A stretch of 64,000 bases of DNA from Crateriforma sp964453205 (GTDB lineage Bacteria; Planctomycetota; Planctomycetia; Pirellulales; Pirellulaceae), in contig CAYVRC010000001.1 of assembly GCA_964453205.1 (NCBI GenBank), positions 75,111 to 139,110 of the forward strand, read 5' to 3'. Below are positions 25,184 to 34,194 of this stretch, one piece after another (positions within the stretch are counted from its first letter, which is position 1; each line of letters begins with the position of its first letter). The position numbers and the translations under genes are program-made. Under the pieces are notes generated by a model. That model did no database searches. It worked only from the letters and a program-made list of their open reading frames with translations, and was not told where the DNA came from.

Positions 25184-27192
25184 GCCTCGTTCTGATCCGC
25201 TTCGCCGAGCCCGACGATCTGCAACAGTCGCAAGGCGTTGGTCGTCGGGGACACGCCCGTTCGCATTTGATAATCGAACGTCATCTGGTCGTTTCCGTCG
25301 GCGTCCGGTGTGATCGTTTCCCGAAAATGGACGGTCGTGGCGATCTGTTGCAACTCCGGTTCATCGGCCAGTTCCAAGTCGTGCGTGCTGATCGCGCCGA
25401 TGGCTCCCAAGCGTCGCAGGTGCGAGAGCACTTGAGTCACGGCGATTTGTCGTTCGCGACTGTTGGTGCCCTGCAAGATTTCATCCAGGAGATAAAGCGT
25501 GACGCGGTCGTCCTGTTTCTGTAAACGTCGTGCATGATCGACGACGGCTTTGAGACGATGCAGTTCGGCCATGTAAAACGAAACGCCTTCGGCCAGGTTG
25601 TCACTGACCCGAATGCTGGTGGCCATTTCCATCGAAGGCAAGGAAAGCCGTCGGGCACAGGCGGGAGCCCCGGCCGCGGCCAGGGCGACGTTCAGCCCGA
25701 TGCTCCGCAGCATCGTGCTTTTGCCCGACATGTTGCTGCCGGTGACCAGCAGCACCGTTCCCGGCGGCCCGACTTGGACGTCGTTGCAGACGCGGGCTTC
25801 GTCGGACAACAACGGGTGCCCGATCGCGGTGGCTGCCAAGACCGCGGCATCACCGGACCTCGGCGAAACCCACTCGGGCTGCGTCCAAGACGGTTGTTCG
25901 TCATGAACGGCCGCGAGGGACATCAGGGCTTCCAGTTCACCGAGCGCGTCGAACCAGTCGGCCGCCCGGGTGCCGTAACGGAGCTGCCACGCTTCCAAGC
26001 GTCGCATCACGCGAACGTCCCAGAGGCCCCAACATTGCAGCGGCAGGTACAACAAAAACGTCGCGGCGGATTGCTTCAGAGCCCCCTTACGGGCCACGCT
26101 GCTCAGGGCGTCCATCCCCGCCACCGCGCTGTCATCGCCTTCGACCAATCGCCGGCGAATCTCGTTGAGCAGGCCGTCGGTGTCTGAATCCGTCGGCAAC
26201 ATCTGGCCGAAACGAAACAGTTCGGCGTAATCTTGGACGACGCGTCGGCTGGACATCGCGACGCTAAAGACCTCGTGTGCCGGTCCCAGGACCAGGCTGC
26301 TGAGCAGGACGTTACCGATCGCCAGGAACAACAAACCCAAAGCGGTCAAGCGGATCCAGGAACCGTCCGAGACACCGATCAGGCTGAGCAAGAACGCGGC
26401 AAACAAGCCGACCGCGATCAACGCCGAAAGGTTCGCCCACACGACCAACCAGCTGCGGGATTGCAGCCAAGTCGGCCCGCCGGCCCAGCGGGCGAACCGT
26501 TCAGGGTCGCCCGTGCTCGCCGCAATCTCTCGCGACAGGACGTAGAAACGAAGTCGTCCTTCGCGTTCGGGCGCGAGCACTTCGGCGGCTCGGAAACGCG
26601 ACCGCGCCAGCGTGTCGGTGGCGGGACCGGCCAGCCAAGCGGCTAGCTTGCGAATGCCCGCGTGCGTCGCCGCGACGCTGACCAAACGGAACAGCGACGC
26701 TTTTCCGAACAGGTCCAAGTCGACCGCCACGTCACGTTCGTGCGCGGGCAGATCGAGCGAATCGATCAAGCCGGCTGCCCCATCGTCCTCGATCGCATCC
26801 CAATCCCGCTGCACCCGTGCGATCAGTCGACGAAAGACCCGCTTTTCTTGGCGAAGCCGGTCCAGCCGATCACGGATCGGTTCATTGTAAATCACGACGC
26901 CCAAGAACGCGGCAAACGCCGTGGCGGCGAGCGCGGCGAAAACCGCTCCGGCCTGCGAGAACGCGGACAAGAACAACAGGAACAACACCAACAAGAACAG
27001 CAACACGCGAACGATGCCGATCCGGTGATCGGAGGCTTCGGCCCGTTGTTGTTCGTCGTCGATACGATCCAGGTGTTGTTGATAACGGACGACGGCATCG
27101 GCGTCGGCGTCCGCCGCATCAGTTTTTGGGGCCAAGACAGATTCCTTCCGGTGAAGGTGGTGGGTGCTGAAGGGGGACGTGCCGAATTTCAA
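25180..27192 (-). CDS. Membrane-anchored MutS-like ATPase
   Basis: A 670-residue MutS-family protein without the mismatch-recognition domain. The C-terminal ATPase has Walker A GSNMSGKSTMLRS (about 484), TSIRVSDNLAEGVSFYMAE (the MutS signature region), Walker B YLLDEILQGTNSRER and STHDLELAD. The N-terminal half contains two hydrophobic pairs, about residues 60-105 and 247-305, which look like four membrane helices, so the ATPase faces the cytoplasm from the membrane. The family is known as MutS-related proteins of unknown role. The first residues are uncertain: the ATG at 27192 is used but a start near 27135 is possible. Coupled to the dehydrogenase downstream. Confidence 0.85.
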   Translation of the reverse strand: MKFGTSPFSTHHLHRKESVLAPKTDAADADADAVVRYQQHLDRIDDEQQRAEASDHRIGIVRVLLFLLVLFLLFLSAFSQAGAVFAALAATAFAAFLGVVIYNEPIRDRLDRLRQEKRVFRRLIARVQRDWDAIEDDGAAGLIDSLDLPAHERDVAVDLDLFGKASLFRLVSVAATHAGIRKLAAWLAGPATDTLARSRFRAAEVLAPEREGRLRFYVLSREIAASTGDPERFARWAGGPTWLQSRSWLVVWANLSALIAVGLFAAFLLSLIGVSDGSWIRLTALGLLFLAIGNVLLSSLVLGPAHEVFSVAMSSRRVVQDYAELFRFGQMLPTDSDTDGLLNEIRRRLVEGDDSAVAGMDALSSVARKGALKQSAATFLLYLPLQCWGLWDVRVMRRLEAWQLRYGTRAADWFDALGELEALMSLAAVHDEQPSWTQPEWVSPRSGDAAVLAATAIGHPLLSDEARVCNDVQVGPPGTVLLVTGSNMSGKSTMLRSIGLNVALAAAGAPACARRLSLPSMEMATSIRVSDNLAEGVSFYMAELHRLKAVVDHARRLQKQDDRVTLYLLDEILQGTNSRERQIAVTQVLSHLRRLGAIGAISTHDLELADEPELQQIATTVHFRETITPDADGNDQMTFDYQMRTGVSPTTNALRLLQIVGLGEADQNEA

Positions 27193-27207
27193 CGCAGCCG
27201 GATTCTT

Positions 27208-28641
27208 CTAAGCCGCGTTTGCCGACGCACTCGCACGTATTTTGGCGGCCGATCGACCCGCGCTGATGACTTTCAACGCGACACGATCCTGTAAATTCGG
27301 TCGGAAGATCGTCAGCAACAACATCGGCAGAAACCACGCGATGTAAAGACCTCCGCCGTAGCCGTGCCAAAACTGAGCCGCCACCATGACGGCCGCGGTG
27401 CAACTGATCAACGTGCCCAAATTCTTCTGGGCCGGCCAAATCGCAAAGAACAGGCTCAGAATGACAAACCCGACGATGACGGGGAATCGCCAGACGGGAT
27501 TCCAGCCCAGTTCCCAGACGCCGCGGGGTTCGCTCGTCGGCAAACGCAACCCGAACATCCGCTGGAGGTGAGCCGTCAACGATTCCGTGCCGGCAAACGT
27601 CAGCAACAACATCAGCACGACCAGCATCGAAACGACGCCGACGCCGAACCGACGCGTGCCACGTTGCCAATAAAAACTGAACCAAAGCGGCAACAAAAAC
27701 AGCGGGTAATAAACCAGTCCCGCGGCCAACCCCATGAAGACCCCGGCGATCATCGGTTTGCGATACGAAAGCACCGCCCACAACAACAAAGCCGCCGGCA
27801 CCGCATGATCGACGCGGCCGGTCATCTGGGCCGTGTAGGGCAGCAACAGATAAAGCAACGCGCAACCGGTACCGGCACACAAGTTATTGAAATGCCGTTT
27901 CCCGATCATCACGATGGCCACGACGATGGACATTTGGGCGATGATCGCAAGCACTTTGGCGATCGTCGCGACGCGTTGTTGACGCGGCGTCAATTCGGAG
28001 ATCGTTCGCGGAGCATCGCCGCCAACCGATTCGCTGACCGGACGAGTGGGGATCGCCGGCAACATGTTCATCAGCGAATACCCCGGTCCGAGCTGAGGAC
28101 CTTGTTCCTCTTGGATCTGTGGCGTGCTGGTCACGACGTTCGCCATCATGAAGACGAACAGCGAAATGCCGATGAAGTTCAATCCGCCGGTGGTCAAATT
28201 AGGATCCAACAAGGGCCGCCGGACCATCAACGGATCCAACAACAACCGGATCAGGATGAAGGCTTCGACAAAGAACAACCAAACGAACCCGTGACGTTTC
28301 AAAGCGATCCAGGTGTACGGCTGGACGACGGGTTCGGCGATCGTCACGGACGTCGAATCGGCGACGGGGTCCGAAAGCGACCGGGCTTCCGAAAGCGACC
28401 GGGCCTCCGAAACCAACTGGGCTTCCAGCCGCAGCGACTGATCGCGTTGATCCAGCTCCCGTCGCTGACCCTCGTGAACCATCAACAGCCCCGGTGCCAA
28501 CAGGATCAGCAGCAGGATGTCCAGATTCCGGACGCTCCAAAAACGATGGAACACGAAGTACAGGCCCAGCGTCAAAAACGACGACATGTAGACCCATGTC
28601 GTCGGCTCGGGACGTCGGTAATACAGCAACAATTCGCTCAT
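27208..28641 (-). CDS. Polytopic membrane protein, possible GT-C type glycosyltransferase
   Basis: A 477-residue integral membrane protein with about ten hydrophobic segments. The N-terminal part has two helices (TWVYMSSFLTLGLYFVFHRF, LDILLLILLAPGLLMV), then a charged stretch with a direct peptide repeat (ARSLSEARSLSDP). The C-terminal half holds LLLPYTAQMTGRVDHAVPAA, GVFMGLAAGLVYYPLFLLPL and FPVIVGFVILSLFFAIWPAQ. The arrangement recalls mannosyltransferase-like GT-C proteins, but no diagnostic catalytic motif was seen. It lies 15 bases upstream of the MutS-like gene on the same strand, so it is probably co-transcribed. Confidence 0.7.
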   Translation of the reverse strand: MSELLLYYRRPEPTTWVYMSSFLTLGLYFVFHRFWSVRNLDILLLILLAPGLLMVHEGQRRELDQRDQSLRLEAQLVSEARSLSEARSLSDPVADSTSVTIAEPVVQPYTWIALKRHGFVWLFFVEAFILIRLLLDPLMVRRPLLDPNLTTGGLNFIGISLFVFMMANVVTSTPQIQEEQGPQLGPGYSLMNMLPAIPTRPVSESVGGDAPRTISELTPRQQRVATIAKVLAIIAQMSIVVAIVMIGKRHFNNLCAGTGCALLYLLLPYTAQMTGRVDHAVPAALLLWAVLSYRKPMIAGVFMGLAAGLVYYPLFLLPLWFSFYWQRGTRRFGVGVVSMLVVLMLLLTFAGTESLTAHLQRMFGLRLPTSEPRGVWELGWNPVWRFPVIVGFVILSLFFAIWPAQKNLGTLISCTAAVMVAAQFWHGYGGGLYIAWFLPMLLLTIFRPNLQDRVALKVISAGRSAAKIRASASANAA

Positions 28642-28747
28642 CGCATCGATTCTCCACCTTGCCGTCTAGGATAAACCGGCACCCAGTCGGTGAACACCAT
28701 CGGATCCCCCGGGTCCAAGGTCTCGCCGGTGGGCTGTTCCGGCGACT

Positions 28748-29650
28748 TCAGCCGAACAGCGTCAGGACAAGGGCACCGGACAAAATCCCCGCCAGGCACC
28801 ACGACTTTGCCACCACCTGACCCTCACCGAGCGCCGCGGCACCGAAGGCGAAAGCCACGAAAACGCTGCAACGGCGAAGCGTCGAAACGACCGAAATCAA
28901 GGCTTCGGGGTCGGCCACGGCGGTGAAGTAAACCAGGTCTGTGGCCAACAAGAGCGGACTGATCATCCACACGCTCGGTCGCCACCGGATCGGATTAACG
29001 TGCCTTTCGTTTCGCCACCACCATGTGAAACAAGGCACCATCGCCGGCACCAGGTCGATCGTGAACCAGGCTTGCAAGGTCGCCACGGGCAAGCCGCATG
29101 TCTGTAGCAAATACTTGTCATAAATCGAGCTCAGTGCGCCGGTGATCGTCGCCAACATCATGCAGGCGACCCAGCGATTGCGAGCAAAGTGAATGCCCTC
29201 GCGACGCCCCACTGAGGAAAAAGCCCAAAACGACATCAAGACCACCGTGATCCCGATCCATTGCGTCACCGACGGTCGCTCGCCCAGAAACGTGATCGCG
29301 ATCAGGATCGTCCACAGCGGACTGGTCGACCGGATCGGCGCGGCGATCGACAGCGGCAGGTGCTTCAACGCGAACAGAGAAAACGTCCAAGACGCGGCCA
29401 CCAGCAGACTCTTTGCCGCCACCAGGACGTGCTGAGAAAACGTCAGTGGCACCAATCGCAAAAATTCGATCGGCTGGCTTTCCGGCGACACGAAACTCCA
29501 AATCAGCAGCGGCAGCCACAACAACGCTCCTTCCGAGGTGCTGATCAGCAAGACCGCCGGCACGGCATTGCCGCGCGCCGCCATCTTCTTGGTGATGTCG
29601 TAACACCCCAACAGCACGGCGGAGATCAAGGAAAGGAGGACCCAGGTCAT
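28748..29650 (-). CDS. EamA-family (DMT) transporter
   Basis: A 300-residue protein with about ten membrane helices arranged as two EamA repeats. Each repeat ends in the typical pattern: IAAPIRSTSPLWTILIAITFLGERPS in the first half and LISVVSTLRRCSVFVAFAFGAAALGEG in the second. It would export or import a small metabolite; the substrate is unknown. It is separated from the downstream membrane protein gene by about 106 bases and starts at an ATG at 29650. A typical family length and topology make the call firm at family level only. Confidence 0.9.
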   Translation of the reverse strand: MTWVLLSLISAVLLGCYDITKKMAARGNAVPAVLLISTSEGALLWLPLLIWSFVSPESQPIEFLRLVPLTFSQHVLVAAKSLLVAASWTFSLFALKHLPLSIAAPIRSTSPLWTILIAITFLGERPSVTQWIGITVVLMSFWAFSSVGRREGIHFARNRWVACMMLATITGALSSIYDKYLLQTCGLPVATLQAWFTIDLVPAMVPCFTWWWRNERHVNPIRWRPSVWMISPLLLATDLVYFTAVADPEALISVVSTLRRCSVFVAFAFGAAALGEGQVVAKSWCLAGILSGALVLTLFG

Positions 29651-29796
29651 GCGTCAATCATCGACCGTGAACCTGATCGCGTGAATGGGGTCACCTTCAG
29701 CGGCGACCTCTTGCCGACCTCCGCCGCGTTTGTCATGCCAAGGCGACGAATTCGCACCGGTCGGCTAAAATCCTTTCCTCAACGACCAGCAACCGC

Positions 29797-31233
29797 ATGA
29801 CGACGAACATGACCGAACCCACCACGTCCAAAGTCGCGAATCCCCCGATCACCGTGGCCGATCAGCTTCGCAGCGATCCGCGGATCGCCCAAGCCAAACG
29901 GTTGATCGCCGAAGCGGTCGCGGATCACGCCGGAAAGTTGTCCGACGTTCGCCCCGCCGAGGCGACGCTGGCGGGCGGCTACCAAGCGATGCTGGATCGC
30001 GCGGCGGCGGTTCGTGGCGGGCCGACCCTGTGGCCTTATTTGTCCTCCGGCCTGGGCAACGGCCCCTACGTCGAATTGGCCGACGGCAGCGTCAAACTGG
30101 ATTTCATCGGCGGCATCGGCGTGCACGGCTTGGGCCACAGTTCATCGATCGCGACCGAGGCCGCGCTGGACGCGGCGATCGAGGACACCGCCATGCAGGG
30201 CAACCTGCAACAGAACCCGGCCAGCGTCGTGATGGCCGAAAAGCTGATCGCGGCGGCCTGCCAGTCCGGCGCGGATTTGTCGCACTGCATGTTGTCGACC
30301 AGCGGCGCGATGGCCAACGAAAACGCCCTCAAAATCGCGTTCCACCACCAAACGCCCGCCGATCGAATCTTGGCTTTTGACAACGCCTTTGCGGGGCGAT
30401 CATTGGCCCTGGCCGCGCTCACGGATCGACCCAACTACCGCGCCGGGTTGCCGCTCGCTTTGAACGTCGATTACTTGCCCTTTCTGGATCATGAGCATCC
30501 CCGCCGCAGCACGCGTTGGGCCGTCGATGAATTGAAACGGTTGCTCGCGCGTCATCCGGGGCGATACGCCGCTTTTTGGGCCGAACCGATCGCCGGGGAA
30601 GGCGGTTACTACAGCGGGAGTCATGAGTTCTTCGGCCAGATCTGCAAACCGCTTCGCGACGCCGGCATCCCGGTCATCTTTGACGAAGTCCAATCGTTTT
30701 CACGTCTGTCCCGACCTTTCGCGTTTCAGCATTACGACCTGGACGAGTTCGCCGACATCGTCACGATCGGAAAGATCACGCAAGTTTGTGCGACGCTATA
30801 TCGACCCGAGTTCAAACCGACCGGGCCGATTCTCAGTCAAACGTTCACCGGTGCGACCTCGTCGATCGCTGTCGGCATCGCGACGCTCGATGCCCTGGAC
30901 CAAGCCGGCTGCTTCGGCACGTCCGGTGCCAACATGACACGTCATCGATACTTCGCCGATCGGTTGGCCGAGCTTGCCGTCAAGCACCCGGGGAAACTGA
31001 GCGGCCCGTTCGGTGAAGGCATGATGGTCGCCTTCACGCCCGGCGGTGGCTCGTTCGACGAAGCCAAGCAGCTGATGGAAGTCATGTACGACACCGGCCT
31101 GCTGGGATTCGTTTGCGGCGCCGCCCCGACCCGACTCCGTTTCCTGCCACCGCCGGCAACGACGACGACGCAGCACATCGACGCGGCGATCACATTGCTG
31201 GATCGTTCGCTGACAAAGTGGTCGGCGGCTTAG
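29797..31233 (+). CDS. Class III pyridoxal-phosphate aminotransferase
   Basis: A 478-residue fold-type I PLP enzyme of aminotransferase class III. It shows LDFIGGIGVHGLGHSS near the N-terminal PLP domain, STSGAMANENALKIAF, AFWAEPIAGEGGYYSG, VIFDEVQSFSRL (Asp contacting the pyridine nitrogen) and TIGKITQVCATLY, where the Lys should bind PLP. The C-terminal part is LRFLPPPATTTTQHI. The Lys motif lacks the usual GKALGGG-like glycines. Substrates could be ornithine, acetylornithine, GABA or lysine; the sequence does not decide. Monocistronic. Confidence 0.88.
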   Translation: MTTNMTEPTTSKVANPPITVADQLRSDPRIAQAKRLIAEAVADHAGKLSDVRPAEATLAGGYQAMLDRAAAVRGGPTLWPYLSSGLGNGPYVELADGSVKLDFIGGIGVHGLGHSSSIATEAALDAAIEDTAMQGNLQQNPASVVMAEKLIAAACQSGADLSHCMLSTSGAMANENALKIAFHHQTPADRILAFDNAFAGRSLALAALTDRPNYRAGLPLALNVDYLPFLDHEHPRRSTRWAVDELKRLLARHPGRYAAFWAEPIAGEGGYYSGSHEFFGQICKPLRDAGIPVIFDEVQSFSRLSRPFAFQHYDLDEFADIVTIGKITQVCATLYRPEFKPTGPILSQTFTGATSSIAVGIATLDALDQAGCFGTSGANMTRHRYFADRLAELAVKHPGKLSGPFGEGMMVAFTPGGGSFDEAKQLMEVMYDTGLLGFVCGAAPTRLRFLPPPATTTTQHIDAAITLLDRSLTKWSAA

Positions 31234-31305
31234 CAACACGCGATCCCTAACCGTTCGATTCACCGTCGCGGATGTCGCCAGACTTCCGACTCCCGAAATA
31301 CCGAA

Positions 31306-32703
31306 TCAATCGGTTTCGCCGATGCACCACAGTCGACTGTTCGTGCGAATCAACAATTGCCCCGAATCGGCGACGATGCTCGATCGGACTTGGTTTCCGG
31401 ATTCCGAAATCGGCTCCATCGGCTCGGTGAGGATGATTTCGCCATCGGCGGCGTCGACCACGGTGACCTCGCCCAGAAAATTGACCAGGTAGATCATGCC
31501 GTCGGCGATGGTCGGCGAGGCTTCGTATTTGCTACGCCCCGGCGTCTTGACGCTCCAGACCACTTCCCCGGTGCGGGGCCGAACCCTCGTCAGCGTCTTG
31601 CGTCCATCGCTGAGCACAAAAAAGTCACCGTCATGAAACGCCGGAGTCGGCACGTCGGAACTGAGCACTCGTTCGTCTTCACTGATCCACAACAAGTCCT
31701 CGTATCGGATCGTCCCATTCTTTCCCGCCGGCACGGCGTAGATCGGTTCGTTCTTCGGCGCGCACGCCAGGATCACCCCGTCGCCATAGACCGGCGACGG
31801 CACGAGTCGCCAATGAGGAATCCGTTGCGGATTCCAGGTCCCCCACCGCCAAAATTCACGCCCCGTTTCGGGATCATGCCCGGAGATGCAATCACCACCG
31901 GCGATCAGAATTTCCGCCCGTCCCTGATGCACCATCGGGACCGGCGACGTAAACGCTTCCAACGATTCCTCCACGGCTTTGGCAGGCCGGACATGGCGAA
32001 AGATCTCATCCCCGGTCTTCGGATCGAGCGCCAATAAATAGGAATCGATTCCCGGCACGATCCGTTGATCGATGCCTTCGCCTTCTTTGCGATAGTCCCG
32101 TTGCAAGACTTGAATGTACAACTTGCCGTCGTAAAGCAGCGGACTGGTGCTGAAGGTCCAACCGAATGCAAAGGGACCCAAATTCTTGTCCCACTGCTTG
32201 TCGCCTTTCATGTCGTAGGCGACCAGATCGCCGTTGCCGAAAAAGAAAAAGACCGATTGGCCATCGGTCGCCGGCGTCGGGGCGGAGAACGTGCTGCGGG
32301 TGTCTTTGCGAATCCCGTCGGCAACGTCCCGCTGCCAAAGGACCGACCCGTCGGCGCGATCGAGGCACATCGCGACCAGCTTGTCCCCGTCGACATCGGA
32401 ACTCGAAACGAACACGCGATCGCCAAACACCACGGGTGTCGCCGCACTCGGCCCGGGCATCTCGGCGCTCCAGCGGACATTGGTTTGTTGGCTGAACGTC
32501 CGCGGCAGACCCGTGGTCGGCGAGGTGCCGTTGAAATTCGGTCCGCGGAACTGGTTCCAGTGCGTTTCGTCGGCTCGCAGGTTTCCAAATCCGCCGGCAC
32601 CGATTGCCGATCCGAACAACACACACGTGACCGCCAACCACAGCGGAAAGCCAAAACCGTGAGGCTCGGCCGATCTCAGAAATGTTCGTGGGTTCAATTT
32701 CAT
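31306..32703 (-). CDS. Secreted PQQ-type beta-propeller protein
   Basis: A 465-residue exported protein starting MKLNPRTF, followed by a hydrophobic signal segment (PLWLAVTCVLFGSAIGAGGFG). The rest is a PQQ-like beta-propeller: repeats such as LVAMCLDRADGSVLWQRDVA, LLALDPKTGDEIFRHVRP and LTRVRPRTGEVVWSVKTPG carry the GxxxW blade pattern. The opening WNQFRGPNFNGTS is common in planctomycete members. No catalytic domain accompanies the propeller, so it may bind a ligand or act as a scaffold. The start at 32703 is chosen because upstream in-frame sequence is not signal-like. Confidence 0.85.
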   Translation of the reverse strand: MKLNPRTFLRSAEPHGFGFPLWLAVTCVLFGSAIGAGGFGNLRADETHWNQFRGPNFNGTSPTTGLPRTFSQQTNVRWSAEMPGPSAATPVVFGDRVFVSSSDVDGDKLVAMCLDRADGSVLWQRDVADGIRKDTRSTFSAPTPATDGQSVFFFFGNGDLVAYDMKGDKQWDKNLGPFAFGWTFSTSPLLYDGKLYIQVLQRDYRKEGEGIDQRIVPGIDSYLLALDPKTGDEIFRHVRPAKAVEESLEAFTSPVPMVHQGRAEILIAGGDCISGHDPETGREFWRWGTWNPQRIPHWRLVPSPVYGDGVILACAPKNEPIYAVPAGKNGTIRYEDLLWISEDERVLSSDVPTPAFHDGDFFVLSDGRKTLTRVRPRTGEVVWSVKTPGRSKYEASPTIADGMIYLVNFLGEVTVVDAADGEIILTEPMEPISESGNQVRSSIVADSGQLLIRTNSRLWCIGETD

Positions 32704-33055
32704 TCCGATGCACCTGGGACTGGGGGGTTCGAAAAACGTGTGGAGCCCGAAAGCTCGGAGCGACCGGCCGGGCCCATTGTATTTGCTCGCGGAACTGGCC
32801 AGCAAGCATGCCGACAAATCGACGGCTGCCGACCAGGTGACGCCACACAGATCGCTCGAGGACACAGAGAAAAGCAGATCTACAAAGGTCACGTCAGGAT
32901 CAGTCGGTCCGAGCTCATCGACGCAATCAAACGCATTGTCTGTGACCTCAGCACCCTCTATGGCAAAAATAAACACGACGTCGCACCGGCCGTGGAGAAG
33001 GAGACAGGAATAACGGGGCCACCACGTTGGCAAGGCGGTTGCCGTCGGTTAATCT
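32704..33055. other. Gene-free region upstream of the scrambled island
   Basis: About 350 bases between the propeller gene start and a large palindrome. Short open frames exist on both strands, but none resembles a protein. I recognise no element in it. Confidence 0.6.
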
Positions 33056-33095
33056 AGAACCCACGAAGAACAAACGTTTGTTCTTCGTGGGTTCT
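33056..33095. repeat. Perfect 40-bp palindrome
   Basis: The left arm AGAACCCACGAAGAACAAAC (33056-33075) is followed immediately by its exact reverse complement (33076-33095), with no spacer. A short T run follows on the plus strand (33095-33099). It could fold as a long hairpin. It lies just upstream of the LacI-family remnant. It may be a terminator, an operator-like site or an insertion/deletion scar; nothing in the sequence decides. Confidence 0.9.
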
Positions 33096-33125
33096 TTTTG
33101 TTTGTGCGAGGTTGGTGGCGGTTCG

Positions 33126-33615
33126 ATGCCAGTGACACTTCAACAGATTGCCCGCTCGCGGCGGCCTCAAAGAACTGGTTTGATCGGCCTGATGGTTCCT
33201 GACATTGCCAATCCCTTATTCTGCGGCGCTCACGCGTGAGATCACGTCGGCGGCAGCGGAAACTGGTTACCACGCGTTGATTGCGGACAGCCGCGAGGAG
33301 ACAGCCAGCGAGTGTGAAATTGCCAGGCAGTTGCAAACTCGGCAGGCCGAGGCACTTGTGGTCTGTCCTGTCGGCCACGAGTCGGCGCACTTGGATGCGA
33401 TCGATTCGGCAGGCCTGCCGGTCGTGATCGTCGACCGAGGATTTCCAGACAGCAACCTTGTCCAAGTGATGCCGGACCGACATGCCGGCGCGGTGACGAC
33501 CACGCGGAGGCTGACCGCTTTTGGGCATCGCGCGGTTGGAGTGCTGCAAGGATTGCCGGAAACGATCGCCCATGAAGAACGAATCGCTGGGGTTCGCGAT
33601 GTGCTCGATGAACAT
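33126..33615 (+). pseudogene. LacI-family transcriptional regulator remnant
   Basis: Fragment of a LacI/GalR repressor. It opens MPVTLQQIA, the first helix of the HTH, but jumps straight to RTGLIGLMVPDIANPLF, so roughly 45-50 residues of the DNA-binding domain and hinge are missing. A single extra base near 33227 shifts the frame (stop at 33237). In the next frame the sugar-binding domain continues as LTREITSAAAETGYHALIADS through GLPETIAHEERIAGVRDVLDEH. It then ends abruptly in nucleoside-hydrolase sequence. Open in one frame from 33205, but not a functional regulator. It may once have controlled the nucleoside hydrolase and sulfatase genes that follow. Confidence 0.85.
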
Positions 33616-34179
33616 GCGGTCAACACATTCTACGGCCGCCCCGAAATACCCATTGGAGTCACGCGAGACGCACAGAGGCGAGACAGCAAGTACCTTGGCC
33701 TCGTCAAGAGGAAGGACGGCGACAAAGACCATTTCCTGGAAGCCAATGTTCGAAACGGCATTTCCTCGATGCAACGTTTTGCTCAAAGATGGCCCGAAGA
33801 GGTTCCAGTGGTATGGAGCGACTTTTCTATCGGGATCGCCGCCCCCTATCCTCGCGAGAGCATTGCCCGTGATTTTGCGTATCGACCGCACCATATCGTT
33901 CGCGAAGCTTACCTGTTGCATAGCGGCCCCAACCACGACCGCCCCACTTGGGACCTGACCAGTGTCCTGTATGCGGTGCGTCCGCGGGAGGACTATTTCG
34001 GGTTATCGGAGCCGGGCCGCGTCATCGTTGAAGATGACGGATTCACCCGTTTCGAGCCGATGGCTGGAGGACGCGATCGCTATTTGCGGATGGACAGCGC
34101 ACCAAGGATTCGCGTCATCACCGCTCAGCGTATGTTGGTCGGCCAGCCGCCGGTCGTTTGTAATTCGCCACGAGACTGA
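33616..34179 (+). pseudogene. Nucleoside-hydrolase-like remnant fused to the LacI fragment
   Basis: In frame with the LacI remnant the sequence changes at about 33616 to NTFYGRPEIPIG, the counterpart of NTFYGRPDVPIG in the intact hydrolase that follows. The N-terminal Asp-rich catalytic motif (DTDxxxDxDD) is gone. The middle is rearranged (NGISSMQRFAQRWPEEVPVVWS). The C-terminal end keeps RPTWDLTSVLYAVRP and YFGLSEPGRVIVEDDGFTRF, typical of this branch of the inosine/uridine-preferring hydrolase family. It is a C-terminal half only and should be inactive. Its DNA differs enough from the next gene that it is an older paralogue, not a fresh duplicate. Confidence 0.75.
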
Positions 34180-34194
34180 TTCGGAGAAGAGAAG

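Noticed and set aside
32708..33013. Possible 101-residue gene upstream of the palindrome
   Set aside because: Low-complexity Ser/Lys/Thr composition, no start signal and no resemblance to any family.
33056..33095. Palindrome as a simple Rho-independent terminator
   Set aside because: It has a T run only on the plus side, and no plus-strand gene ends upstream; the terminator reading was not adopted as the call, though it cannot be excluded.
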